A stretch of 64,000 nucleotides of DNA from Epithemia pelagica (taxonomy: Eukaryota; Bacillariophyta; Bacillariophyceae; Surirellales; Surirellaceae): the NCBI GenBank assembly GCA_946965045.2, contig OX337232.1:1240001-1304000 (forward strand). Reading direction: 5' to 3'. The number at the start of each line of letters is the position of its first letter. Position 1 is the stretch's first letter. The notes below the pieces were generated by a model that did not search any database, was not told the origin of the DNA, and worked only from the letters and a program-made list of their open reading frames with translations. A program made the translations under genes and the position numbers. This document shows, in pieces, positions 40,210-48,950 of this stretch.

Positions 40210-41574
40210 CTAGAAGTCGAGATGGAGAGTGGTGGGGAAGTGATGTTGGGGATCTTGGCCATTGAAGGTGTTAAAGAGGTTTTCATCCGGTGATTCGAGA
40301 GCAGTCTCGCTGTTCGTTTGAAGGGCCGGATCAACGAGGTTGTCGAGTCGGTTCCGCAGTTGTTCCAAGGAGGCGATGCGGGAAGCTGTTGTTGAGTTGT
40401 CAACATGCCGAAAGTCGGTGGTGTTGAGCATTAATTGGGCCATGCCCGTGGTCCATTCAAGAACCTGTGGTCGGATATATTTCATGAAGGCGGTCGAACT
40501 CCATCTTCCAAGAATCATTATCTTTACGACGGAACAATCAGCCAGGAACAGGGCCATGGCGGCTCCTGATCGGAGAGAGTGCGTGCCGATATCCATTGGG
40601 TGGTAGCCAAAGGCGTTGAATCCGCCGCCCAATACACAGGTTTCTCGTAGCAGGTTGCGAGTGTCTTCTTGTCGGACAAAGCGTGGGGGAAGGGATGGGT
40701 TGGATGGGTCAAACCAACAATTTACTGTCGTGGATGGGGCAGCTTTCGGACGGTAGTGGAGGATCCGGCGAATGACGCGGCCCCAGAGGAGGACAGGGTC
40801 GAGGATTGGGTCATTCGTTCTGCTCTGGGTACGAGTTTCAGCTTTGTGGTTGTTCTTTTGGTCGCGGAACGTTATTGATACGTATTTCGCGAGGTGGTAG
40901 AAGTCTGGATGATTTGCAGCGATTGTTTCGTGTTTCTTTGCTGTGTAAAAGACGACGTCGCCGATGGTTAGGAGCTTGGTCTTGCCTCGGTGGGGTACGG
41001 TCGTGAGTTCACAGCTTCGGCATCCAAAGAAGAACCCACAGCCGGCAAGGTCGGCAACGACGGCCTTGAATGTGGAGAAGTCGTAGACTCGTGGTGGGTT
41101 GGTGAGTCGGGTGTTTCGACAACTGTGGAGCCAGAGAAAGCGGAGATGTTTGGCAGTAACAGCTTTTTCTCGTTTCTCGGGGGGATCCAGATTTGACCAC
41201 GCGCGTTTGAGGGAAGCGACGAGGGGGTGGACGTGATGGCTGTCTTGACAGTGGCAGGGGCTTGGCCGGTCATGATGCCGGAAGCACGATGCCAAGTCTC
41301 CAATGGCTTGGCTAAGAGTGCTTGCTCGAAGAGGTTGCGAGCAGTCGCGATTCTTGGTGTATTCGGCATCGCGGAGGGCTTGTAAGAAGGAACATGCGAT
41401 GCTGGCTCTGTGGTTGGTTGCTCTGACGGACTCGAGGAGTGGGTCGTGACCGAATCCAATCCTGTCGAGATGTTCTGTCCATCGTTGCCAACATTGGTCG
41501 CGCTTTTGGTGTGCTCCTTCGGTCTTGCCGAAGAAGATTCGGGACACGCTGGCACGATCGAGGAGATCCAACAT
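40210..41574 (-). CDS. Retrotransposon ORF3: tyrosine recombinase
   Basis: The protein has 454 residues. The catalytic residues of the tyrosine recombinase fold are in order: Arg 186 in FFFGCRSCEL, His 332 and Arg 335 in THSLRSGAA, Trp in ILGRWSS, and the nucleophile Tyr 366 in FMKYIRPQ. The N-terminal half carries CHCQDSH and resembles the DNA-binding half of DIRS recombinases. It would integrate the circular DNA copy. The first 607 nt overlap the end of ORF2 in another frame, so it is either translated from a separate start or produced by frameshift. Confidence 0.92.
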   Translation of the reverse strand: MLDLLDRASVSRIFFGKTEGAHQKRDQCWQRWTEHLDRIGFGHDPLLESVRATNHRASIACSFLQALRDAEYTKNRDCSQPLRASTLSQAIGDLASCFRHHDRPSPCHCQDSHHVHPLVASLKRAWSNLDPPEKREKAVTAKHLRFLWLHSCRNTRLTNPPRVYDFSTFKAVVADLAGCGFFFGCRSCELTTVPHRGKTKLLTIGDVVFYTAKKHETIAANHPDFYHLAKYVSITFRDQKNNHKAETRTQSRTNDPILDPVLLWGRVIRRILHYRPKAAPSTTVNCWFDPSNPSLPPRFVRQEDTRNLLRETCVLGGGFNAFGYHPMDIGTHSLRSGAAMALFLADCSVVKIMILGRWSSTAFMKYIRPQVLEWTTGMAQLMLNTTDFRHVDNSTTASRIASLEQLRNRLDNLVDPALQTNSETALESPDENLFNTFNGQDPQHHFPTTLHLDF

Positions 41575-44495
41575 AGTATTTCGTTGGGCAAGGGATTGAT
41601 GTGAAAATTCTCGGGAATCTGCGACATAAAATTTTCATGAAGAAAAAGGGTAAGTTCGTTATCGTTAAGATGCCAGTGTCGTGACAAAATATCTGACACA
41701 TCGTTCTTGCTCCCTGGAATATGCTCTGCTTGAAGGGAGAACTTGTGGAGGAGGATCAGTTCCGTCAACTTTTTTGAAACTTGGACATGCAACGGCTTGT
41801 CGGATCCGAAGGATGATTTGTACATCCAGCCGACGGCGGACGAGTTGTCGGAGAGACTCAGGACGGCCGAGTTTTCTTCGATGCCATCGAACCAACAATC
41901 AACCCACATTGACACAACAATTGCAATGTATTCAAAAAGATTGTTGGTGCGTGTGTTGGTGGATGATGGGTCGAGTTGGGCAAGAGCTTGGAGTCTTGCT
42001 TGGTCGATTCGGAATCGCCATGCTCTGCCGGATCGCACCGAGTAACCGCCCATCCCTTCGGGGCAGGAGTCGGCATGGAAGAGATGGGTGGGAACGCGAC
42101 AAACCAGTCGATTGAGGGAGATGCCGTTGTGGGCATGTTGGAGAAGAGACGGCCACATTTCAAGATCCTTGGCGATGGAGTCTGGAATGGAGTACCGATA
42201 GAATGCTGGAGGGACGTCTCGGTTGGGTCGAGGACGTTTCGGATTATTGTTCGTCTCTGGTGGTTTTGCTTTCTGTTTTTGTCGGAACGCCCGTTCAATG
42301 AAGGTTTGGTACTCGCGAAGGCGAGATAACCAAAAGGATGCGTGGGGTATGCCTTTGGTGGCATGTAGTAATTTTCCAATCAAACTGCGGAGGTTGTGGA
42401 AGGTGGTTCGACGGGTCTTGAGAAGATGTTGTACTTCTCGGGTCCAACAAATCAGTTTATCTTGTGGGAGACGAAGGAGGAGTCGTCTTGTGTCAACAAT
42501 CCACCCGAGAACTCGTTGTTCTTCAGTGGGTGCACCTTCGGCTTCAAGTTTGTCGGCTTCCAGCATGTCTTTGCGTGTAATTGGCTCATCCTTGGCAACT
42601 GGTCTTGTCATGAGATGGACGACGAGAGGAACGATGCTCGGGCATCGGCCAAGGTGAGGGTTGGTTGCAAGGAAGACTTGGATCATATCATCCAGATATG
42701 AATCGTGAAAACCATGGGGACGTGGTGGGACAGAGACTGCCAATTCACATGCTGCGACGATTGGAACTTCTTCTGGTAAATACTTGGGTCCTCCAATTCC
42801 TTCTTGGAGTGGCGACTGGCAATGTTCTGGCTGCCATTCATCGAAATCGGCCAGGTCGTTGCAAAAGTCGGTTCCAATTTCCGAGACGATGGAAAATTCG
42901 GCCGGGTTGGCGGATGCTCCAAAGGTCAACCGTAGATTGAGGTGAGCAAAGGAATTGGAGGGGTCAATGGTAATATTCCTTGCTGCGACATCGCCATTGC
43001 CATGGACGCGACGATAGGCAGATGACCAATCAAACTTGCTGATGAGGATACGATCGGTGGGAAATTTCCAACGCAATGCAACAATCTGGTGGAGAACACG
43101 GTCTAAACAGTGGCCCATCACAAGGTCAATCAATTTGCTTTGGTTGATCAAGTCGTTGGTCGAGGGGCAAAATCCGAGGGAAAAGGACTGGTCGTGTGTC
43201 AAGCGGTCTTTCGGAACAAGGTCGCCGTTGGCATCGATGCCAAGTTGGTGAGCGACGCCCATGGGACTGATTCGGCTGTGCTTGATACGTTTGGCACAGT
43301 CGAAGGTGATTGGAAGGGAGAAACCTTTCGAAGCGTCTTTGCGGAGGACTTTCGAGAGAGCTTCTGGATTCTTTTTACCAGAGGCGTGATTGCCGTATTC
43401 GAGGATTGCCTGGTTTTCAGCGCGTCTGGCTGGCTCGTCTTCCTCAGCTGTGAGAGGATAGGAGACACCATGCGTGATATTGTGGTGAAACCGTGACCAG
43501 TATGGGTGGCCGGCTAGGAGTGGTTCGAGAATTTGGGCTGTGCGAAATTCCGAGCCGGGTGTGATGACGGAGTCGGGGTGACTGTCGATCACTCGTTGCA
43601 TGTCAAAATCAAACCGTTCAATCAGCTGTGAGTTGAAGGTTGCATTGGACAAAACAACAGAATCGTCGATAGAGTGACGAAAGGGTGATGGCTTGGGGGT
43701 TGATGGCTTGTGATCGGCGATGAAAAGCATGACGGAAAGACGAATTGGGTGGCTAATCGGTTGGAGTGGAGGAGGGGCCAGTCTTGAGGGAAAAATCTTG
43801 GAAATCTCATTGGGAAGGTAGCATAGAGCGGAACTTGGGGAACGAAACTCTGTGTCATCAGCAATGTTAGACTCACCTAGTAAATTTGAATCCGCTTTTC
43901 GAGCTTGTTCAAGTCTTTTCACATTTCGTTGTAATGGCTTGCCGGAAAAATCAGACCCGATGATTGCAGAGGAGCTCCCTGGGAGAGATTCCGCAATTTG
44001 TGAGGGCAGATTTTCGGAAAGGGAACTTGGGGGACTTGGGGGTCTTGTTGGGGTGCCAACGGAAAAGGAGTCTCTTGCGAGATCCTTCGAGGTTGGTTGG
44101 GAACGATTGGTGGCAATCGTGGAATTGGTGGGGGATGCGTCAACGGACGAACGGATCTTGGGAGCAGAATCAGACGTGATGACACATTGATTCTGAACGG
44201 ACGAGATCAGATCGGAGAGTTCTCGTTGACGAGTCTTGGGGTATCTTGAGTAATCTTGTGTGACATGATGAACCAGAAAAGGGTTCGCAGTGCTTGGAAT
44301 CTTGGGTTTTTGATCAGACGACGGTGTTGCCAATGGAGGGAGGAAGGATGCAACAATGTTGGATGCGGAAGGTGATGAAGGTGAAAGATGCTTGGAGTAA
44401 GAAGAAGACTCCGCGACTTTAATTGTACTATTATCGGTGGGTCGAGAGTCGTCTCGCAAAAAGGAAGATGAATTCGATGATGAAGAAACAATCAA
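40968..44495 (-). CDS. Retrotransposon ORF2: reverse transcriptase and RNase H
   Basis: The protein has 1,175 residues. The first 350 are Ser/Pro-rich. The reverse transcriptase covers about 420-690 with SKFDWSSAYRRVHGN (first catalytic Asp) and the YLDD box at 600-603. RNase H follows with HADSCPEGMGGYSV, LSDNSSAVGWMY and HIPGSKNDVSDILSRHW, the standard DIRS-type end. Residues after about 980 overlap ORF3 and are low in complexity. The RT is clearly different from the gypsy copy at 5-9 kb in motif wording (YLDDM versus YIDDIG). Confidence 0.92.
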   Translation of the reverse strand: MIVSSSSNSSSFLRDDSRPTDNSTIKVAESSSYSKHLSPSSPSASNIVASFLPPLATPSSDQKPKIPSTANPFLVHHVTQDYSRYPKTRQRELSDLISSVQNQCVITSDSAPKIRSSVDASPTNSTIATNRSQPTSKDLARDSFSVGTPTRPPSPPSSLSENLPSQIAESLPGSSSAIIGSDFSGKPLQRNVKRLEQARKADSNLLGESNIADDTEFRSPSSALCYLPNEISKIFPSRLAPPPLQPISHPIRLSVMLFIADHKPSTPKPSPFRHSIDDSVVLSNATFNSQLIERFDFDMQRVIDSHPDSVITPGSEFRTAQILEPLLAGHPYWSRFHHNITHGVSYPLTAEEDEPARRAENQAILEYGNHASGKKNPEALSKVLRKDASKGFSLPITFDCAKRIKHSRISPMGVAHQLGIDANGDLVPKDRLTHDQSFSLGFCPSTNDLINQSKLIDLVMGHCLDRVLHQIVALRWKFPTDRILISKFDWSSAYRRVHGNGDVAARNITIDPSNSFAHLNLRLTFGASANPAEFSIVSEIGTDFCNDLADFDEWQPEHCQSPLQEGIGGPKYLPEEVPIVAACELAVSVPPRPHGFHDSYLDDMIQVFLATNPHLGRCPSIVPLVVHLMTRPVAKDEPITRKDMLEADKLEAEGAPTEEQRVLGWIVDTRRLLLRLPQDKLICWTREVQHLLKTRRTTFHNLRSLIGKLLHATKGIPHASFWLSRLREYQTFIERAFRQKQKAKPPETNNNPKRPRPNRDVPPAFYRYSIPDSIAKDLEMWPSLLQHAHNGISLNRLVCRVPTHLFHADSCPEGMGGYSVRSGRAWRFRIDQARLQALAQLDPSSTNTRTNNLFEYIAIVVSMWVDCWFDGIEENSAVLSLSDNSSAVGWMYKSSFGSDKPLHVQVSKKLTELILLHKFSLQAEHIPGSKNDVSDILSRHWHLNDNELTLFLHENFMSQIPENFHINPLPNEILCWISSIVPACPESSSARPKEHTKSATNVGNDGQNISTGLDSVTTHSSSPSEQPTTEPASHVPSYKPSAMPNTPRIATARNLFEQALLAKPLETWHRASGIMTGQAPATVKTAITSTPSSLPSNARGQIWIPPRNEKKLLLPNISAFSGSTVVETPDSPTHHESTTSPHSRPSLPTLPAVGSSLDAEAVNSRPYPTEARPSS

Positions 44496-44507
44496 CCCGT
44501 CCTGGCG

Positions 44508-47399
44508 TCAATTGCGATTCGCATTGGCATATGCGGATCGGTAGAACTCGTCCATGGCCTCTTTCTTGTTGTGTTTGCTGGGATCATCATGAAGAAATTT
44601 ACATTTCTTGCCTTTCTTGCAGATTCCTTTGGTGAACAAGATGTTGCAAAAATGTTGCTTCTTCCCCCCATCTTTCGTCACAAAGGGGATGTTGGAAAGA
44701 ACGCTTGGTGGGAACACACTCATGTAATTGGATTCGGATGGAAGTCGCCAATTGGATGGGGAGTCAAAAGTGATGGGGGTCTTGGGTGGGTCAGAGTTCG
44801 ACGAAGATGAATTCTGTTGACGCTTGGGATTGGAAGGACCGTCATCAGAACCTGCCGAACGTTTCTTTTGGGAGTGTTTGAGTTGGTTGGCTTGGAATTT
44901 GGCTTGTAGTGCCGGAGGGAGGGAAACGAGAGTCGAACCGGTCTTGACATTGAATAAGATCCAATTCACGCGTTCTTCGAAATCGTTGAAGCCAATGTCT
45001 GCTAGTGATGAAGCACTCGATAGGGTCGCAACGAACTCTTGAACAGCTTCGTCGATGGCAAAAAGAAATTGCCCGAAATAAAAGTCGTTACCCGAGCTCT
45101 GTTGCTTGGCCATAATCTTTGTCCGAAACTTGTGGTAAAAGTTCAAGACCTTGAGAACTTGGTTCGCAATCATCGAAGACGAGCCACAAAGGCCTTTTGC
45201 GCATGCCCAGAAAGAACGCAACTGCTTTTCAAACTCATCCGCTGTTCTCGGGAAAAATAGGTTGTGGTCAGAGTACAATTGCTGCATGTCCTTGGATTGT
45301 TTCATATCGTTTAAGTGAAACAAGGAAGCGTCATGAATCTGTTGTCGGATATTCTTGTCCAGGGTGTTGTTCGAATCCAAGCCTGGAATGGCGTAGGGAT
45401 CGAACGAGAAGGGACTGAAACCCCCTGGACAAGCTTCGGACTTCCAACGTAAACCCAAGCGTTGAATGACGGTGCATTGTCCGAAAAGGATGGTGCATGC
45501 ATTGTCTGAGGGGTCGAAGACTTCGGCGAGAAAAGACTCAAAGAATGTTGCGGAGTTTTTCGACTTCCAGACGATTTTGATGATCTGGGACAATTCATCT
45601 GGTAAAGAGATGGCAGATGAAGTAATCGATCCAAGGCGCAAAGTCTTCTGGGCGTTCAGTGGCATGTCGCGAAACATGCTTTTTGATTCAGGGGCAGTGA
45701 TGTCATCTTCGTTGCCGCTTTTCTTGGATGTCATCTCCTTAATGCATTTCGAGAGTAAGAACATCTCGGGAGAGACAAAATGGACATTGCCATCGTCGTC
45801 AAGCATTCGGACGCCATTGCCTTGGGAAGAGAGGTGATCTGTCGATGGGGAGGCATCTTGAGGCCGCATCAAACAATCAACCGGAGATGTCGATTGAAAG
45901 CGGACATTGGACGAGGAGCGGCGCAAAGATGGGCGCTTGGAGGATGGCGGTGTCGTGCGGGCTTGAGGAGCAAGGTTGGGAAAGACTCGGGAGCGATGAA
46001 TTGAAATCGTGGAATTCGCTTTCGAAGGGTCCTTGGGAATCGATGGGAAAACAATCTGCAACTTGGGGCTGTCTCGACGGTGAAGAACGATCCAAAGGAA
46101 GCGAATGATCGGCTCTTGAATCATGAGGAGAGGGTAGTCAAGAGGCATACCTTTCTTCTTGACCTCTACGGTACTGTCCATGGAGAACGTCCACCAATGG
46201 TGGAGGGCAACCTTGTACAATCCACTGGCTAAGTCCTCAAACGAGACGTTGACATTGTGGGTCGAGGCATCGGTGTTGTGGAGCATCAATCCCAAGAAAC
46301 AAGGTGGGATGAGGCATAAGCTCGAGCAGACAAAGTCACGATCGGTCTTCGAGGAGGAAGAGGAGCTGGAAGCAACACTAGAGAAGCTTTTGAACTTGGA
46401 TGAATCGAAGGTCAGGTGAGGGAAAGATGACGACGGGGAGAAGTCATCAATTTCAACGACGCAATGATCGAGGATCTCCGCAAAAGTGGGGACTTGAGAG
46501 AACACGTGATCGCTTAAGAGGAGGGGAACATCATCGTTGTCAAGTTGGAACGGGATGGACTCGAACGGGATGCGATTGAGACCATAAAACGGGATCTGGG
46601 GATCAATAAAGGAACCACAATTCTCAGGGCAACAAAGGTTGTGAAAGAGAAAGGGGTTACCACCGCGAGACAAACCCAACAAAGCAAAAGGATGGTTCTT
46701 CGTCTTGGAGGTCAACCAAACATGGAGATCGTCCGTGGAGGTGAGACGATTGAAGCTGGATCGAACTTCTGACCAAAGGGAAGGATCACGGGTCAGAGTG
46801 ACGTGGAGGGGCTTGAAAAAGGAGTCACACCAATCAATCGGAGCAGATTTCTCGAGTTCTGAAAAGATGTATTCGAGAGACTTGTCGGAGAGCTTGTGGA
46901 AATCATGAGTGAAATAGAACTCATGACGATAGGCGCCTGCACGAAGAAGAAAGGGTGGGTTTTCGTCGTCAGGGTCAGTACCAATCTCTCCTTCCGTGAG
47001 GAGAAGTTCATCATCGTTGCCAGTCGGATCTTCTTTGGAAGCAATGAGAGAATCGAAGCGTTTCAAAGCAAGAGGAGGCGGAGCCTTGGGGTTCTTGGTC
47101 TTGTCGCTAGAAGCAGAGATGGTCTTGGCTTCAGTGAAAAGTTTCTCTTGGGCTTCGGAATCGGACTCGACAGAGTAAATGTCATCATCTTCTTTAGGAG
47201 CATGAGCCTTGAGAGAGGACTTCTTGTTGGAGGCGGAAGATTTCTGATCTCTTTTCGGATCGTCAGGTTGGGAGACGACGGCTGCCACGGGAGCAGACGA
47301 GAAAGGAGCAGGGGGATCAGATCCCTTGGCCGACGACGGTTTCTTCGGAAAGATATCGTCGAGGAACGGATTGGAACCAGAGAAAGTCATGATGAACAA
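44508..47399 (-). CDS. Retrotransposon ORF1: gag-like protein with CCCH zinc finger
   Basis: The protein has 963 residues, starting 12 bp inside repeat A1 (ATG 47399-47397 lies just left of 47411). The N-terminus is Ser/Lys/Asp-rich and disordered. The middle is helical, with aromatic-rich stretches but no domain I recognise. Near the C-terminus is a CCCH finger, C-x8-C-x5-C-x3-H (CNILFTKGIC...CKFLH), likely for nucleic acid binding. ORF2 begins 12 nt downstream. Position and size fit the gag of DIRS-order elements; no sequence similarity to known gag is claimed. Confidence 0.8.
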   Translation of the reverse strand: MFIMTFSGSNPFLDDIFPKKPSSAKGSDPPAPFSSAPVAAVVSQPDDPKRDQKSSASNKKSSLKAHAPKEDDDIYSVESDSEAQEKLFTEAKTISASSDKTKNPKAPPPLALKRFDSLIASKEDPTGNDDELLLTEGEIGTDPDDENPPFLLRAGAYRHEFYFTHDFHKLSDKSLEYIFSELEKSAPIDWCDSFFKPLHVTLTRDPSLWSEVRSSFNRLTSTDDLHVWLTSKTKNHPFALLGLSRGGNPFLFHNLCCPENCGSFIDPQIPFYGLNRIPFESIPFQLDNDDVPLLLSDHVFSQVPTFAEILDHCVVEIDDFSPSSSFPHLTFDSSKFKSFSSVASSSSSSSKTDRDFVCSSLCLIPPCFLGLMLHNTDASTHNVNVSFEDLASGLYKVALHHWWTFSMDSTVEVKKKGMPLDYPLLMIQEPIIRFLWIVLHRRDSPKLQIVFPSIPKDPSKANSTISIHRSRVFPNLAPQARTTPPSSKRPSLRRSSSNVRFQSTSPVDCLMRPQDASPSTDHLSSQGNGVRMLDDDGNVHFVSPEMFLLSKCIKEMTSKKSGNEDDITAPESKSMFRDMPLNAQKTLRLGSITSSAISLPDELSQIIKIVWKSKNSATFFESFLAEVFDPSDNACTILFGQCTVIQRLGLRWKSEACPGGFSPFSFDPYAIPGLDSNNTLDKNIRQQIHDASLFHLNDMKQSKDMQQLYSDHNLFFPRTADEFEKQLRSFWACAKGLCGSSSMIANQVLKVLNFYHKFRTKIMAKQQSSGNDFYFGQFLFAIDEAVQEFVATLSSASSLADIGFNDFEERVNWILFNVKTGSTLVSLPPALQAKFQANQLKHSQKKRSAGSDDGPSNPKRQQNSSSSNSDPPKTPITFDSPSNWRLPSESNYMSVFPPSVLSNIPFVTKDGGKKQHFCNILFTKGICKKGKKCKFLHDDPSKHNKKEAMDEFYRSAYANANRN

Positions 47400-47410
47400 G
47401 GTAAACTCAG

Positions 47411-47658
47411 AAGATTAGCTAACTAGAATCGTTGCGATCTCGAACTCGTCTCGTAGTCGTTGCAAAGATGCTGAACCCAAGAAGAGGGAGCTCTTCTCAC
47501 GCTCCAACGACTCTGCATCAGGGTCATCCTAAAACTTCCGATTGTGGGAATCAAATCGGATGCTCGCCTCGCGTCGAGGAGGCGGAGCAGTCGCACCTCT
47601 GTTGTCGGTTGCGGAGTCTGGCCAGCATCGGCCACGTCACTCCACCCAGTACAGACAC
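47411..47658 (-). repeat. Split direct repeat A1 (248 bp)
   Basis: Outer 5' copy of the A repeat in element sense, directly upstream of ORF1. It should contain the element promoter. Confidence 0.9.
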
Positions 47659-48036
47659 CCAACCGTCATCCACGCAGGGCCGCTTGCTGGCAGTTGGAGA
47701 GCTGGCAAAGCCACCCCATTTGAGAGCAAGCTCTCCCTAGCACGTGTCCACGAAACGCGACCGAGTTTGGTCTGGCCGCCTCACCAATATGGAGGGGAAA
47801 TAATGGCGAATGCACACATATACAATAAACCACAGTCAGTGGTCGATCGTTACTCAAGTTCGGAGAAACATAGTCGTCTGGCTCGCGGGACGCAGAACGG
47901 ACAGACAGTCGGTGACGGACATTACTGACGGAAAGTCGGATAGAAACAAGGTTTTTACAGACGTCTTCCGACATCAGTGCACTTTTCACTTTTGACATCC
48001 GACACGCTTAGGTGTAATCTGAATCATCCCATCACC
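47659..48036. other. Non-coding DNA between the retrotransposon and the frataxin-like gene
   Basis: Includes the 42-bp block 47771-47812, repeated inverted at 38418-38459, and the 5' flank of the frataxin-like gene. No gene seen. Confidence 0.45.
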
Positions 48037-48747
48037 ATGACGGCCATATGGACAGGTAGAAACGCCATCTCAATACCTACAATGTCCTCTCGTGTTTTCC
48101 TTCGACCATCAATACTCTTGCGAGATGGATCGCCTTTTTCATCTTGCCGACGCATGGCCGGTGTGGCTTCTCGAATCTCATACCTGACAGAGAATCATTT
48201 TCAACAACAACGTCACGCTACCTTGGACTTGGAGCGGATCCGCACTTTCCACAGTTCTCCTGCAATTGCACTCCCTGTTCGAAGACGACGAAGAACGTTG
48301 TCAAACGATGTTAATGAGAGTAATGCTCCACTTCCTGCGGATGATTCAAAGTCTCGAACTGTGATCAAGGAGTTTCATCTGTTTGAAGCCGAGGCCGAAA
48401 AATTTTTGGACAAATTCTACCAGGCCATTCTTCCCATGAAGAAACATAATGAAATTTTCATTTTGGATCGTGGTGAAGAAGCGAAGGTCGGATCAAACAT
48501 CACCTTGGATCTTGGACCCAGTGTTGGAGCACATACCATTCAAGTGGATCTTACGCAGTTTGTGATTACATACTCCTCCCCGGTTTCTGGGCAACATAGT
48601 TACGAGCTGGTCAAAGAAGAGGGAAATCAGGGCAGCAAGAAAGGCATCGACGAATACAAATGGCAGAACATCTCGGATAGACATGATTTAGAAGGGATCA
48701 TCGTCAGGGATTTACTCAGATCTGCTGGTGGTTGCCCCAAGCTCTGA
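48037..48747 (+). CDS. Frataxin-like mitochondrial protein
   Basis: The protein has 236 residues from ATG 48037 (the longer frame starts with TTG). The first 80 residues are Arg/Ser-rich with few acids, as in a mitochondrial presequence. The C-terminal 120 residues resemble the frataxin/CyaY fold: an opening acidic helix EFHLFEAEAEKFLDKFYQ, beta strands with ITLDLG, then QFVITYSSPVSGQHSYEL, which corresponds to the family QIWLSSPxSGPxRY motif, YKW, and the final helix DLEGIIVRDLL. Frataxin delivers iron and tunes cysteine desulfurase in Fe-S cluster assembly. The match is recognisable but divergent, so an independent frataxin-like role is possible. Confidence 0.65.
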   Translation: MTAIWTGRNAISIPTMSSRVFLRPSILLRDGSPFSSCRRMAGVASRISYLTENHFQQQRHATLDLERIRTFHSSPAIALPVRRRRRTLSNDVNESNAPLPADDSKSRTVIKEFHLFEAEAEKFLDKFYQAILPMKKHNEIFILDRGEEAKVGSNITLDLGPSVGAHTIQVDLTQFVITYSSPVSGQHSYELVKEEGNQGSKKGIDEYKWQNISDRHDLEGIIVRDLLRSAGGCPKL

Positions 48748-48950
48748 ACGATGTAGGACCCGTCGCTGGTGATTGTCCTCGTCATGTTGTCCCCGTCCAG
48801 CATGACGAGGAAGTTTCTTTGACAAACTTCTTCATGCATGGGCCTTCCAACAGTCACTAGGTAGATCAAATCTAAACGCAATAATTTTTCAATCTGACGT
48901 TGCTTTACTTATTTTTCTGCCTTCCACTTTTCTATCCCTGCTGTTGAGCT

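Larger units (their letters stand above)
39549..47658 (-). mobile_element. Tyrosine-recombinase (DIRS/PAT/Ngaro-group) retrotransposon with split direct repeats
   Basis: This 8,110-bp element is on the minus strand. In element sense the order is repeat A1 (47658-47411), gag-like ORF1, RT/RNase H ORF2, tyrosine-recombinase ORF3, repeat B1 (40165-39992), repeat A2 (39991-39744), 21-bp spacer, repeat B2 (39722-39549). A copies are 248 bp and B copies 174 bp, each nearly identical, and B1 and A2 touch. This A1-ORFs-B1A2-B2 layout is the hallmark of the PAT/Ngaro kind of DIRS-order elements, which integrate through a circular intermediate by recombinase instead of an integrase and leave no target duplication. 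All three ORFs are uninterrupted, so the copy is probably young and may be autonomous. Confidence 0.92.
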
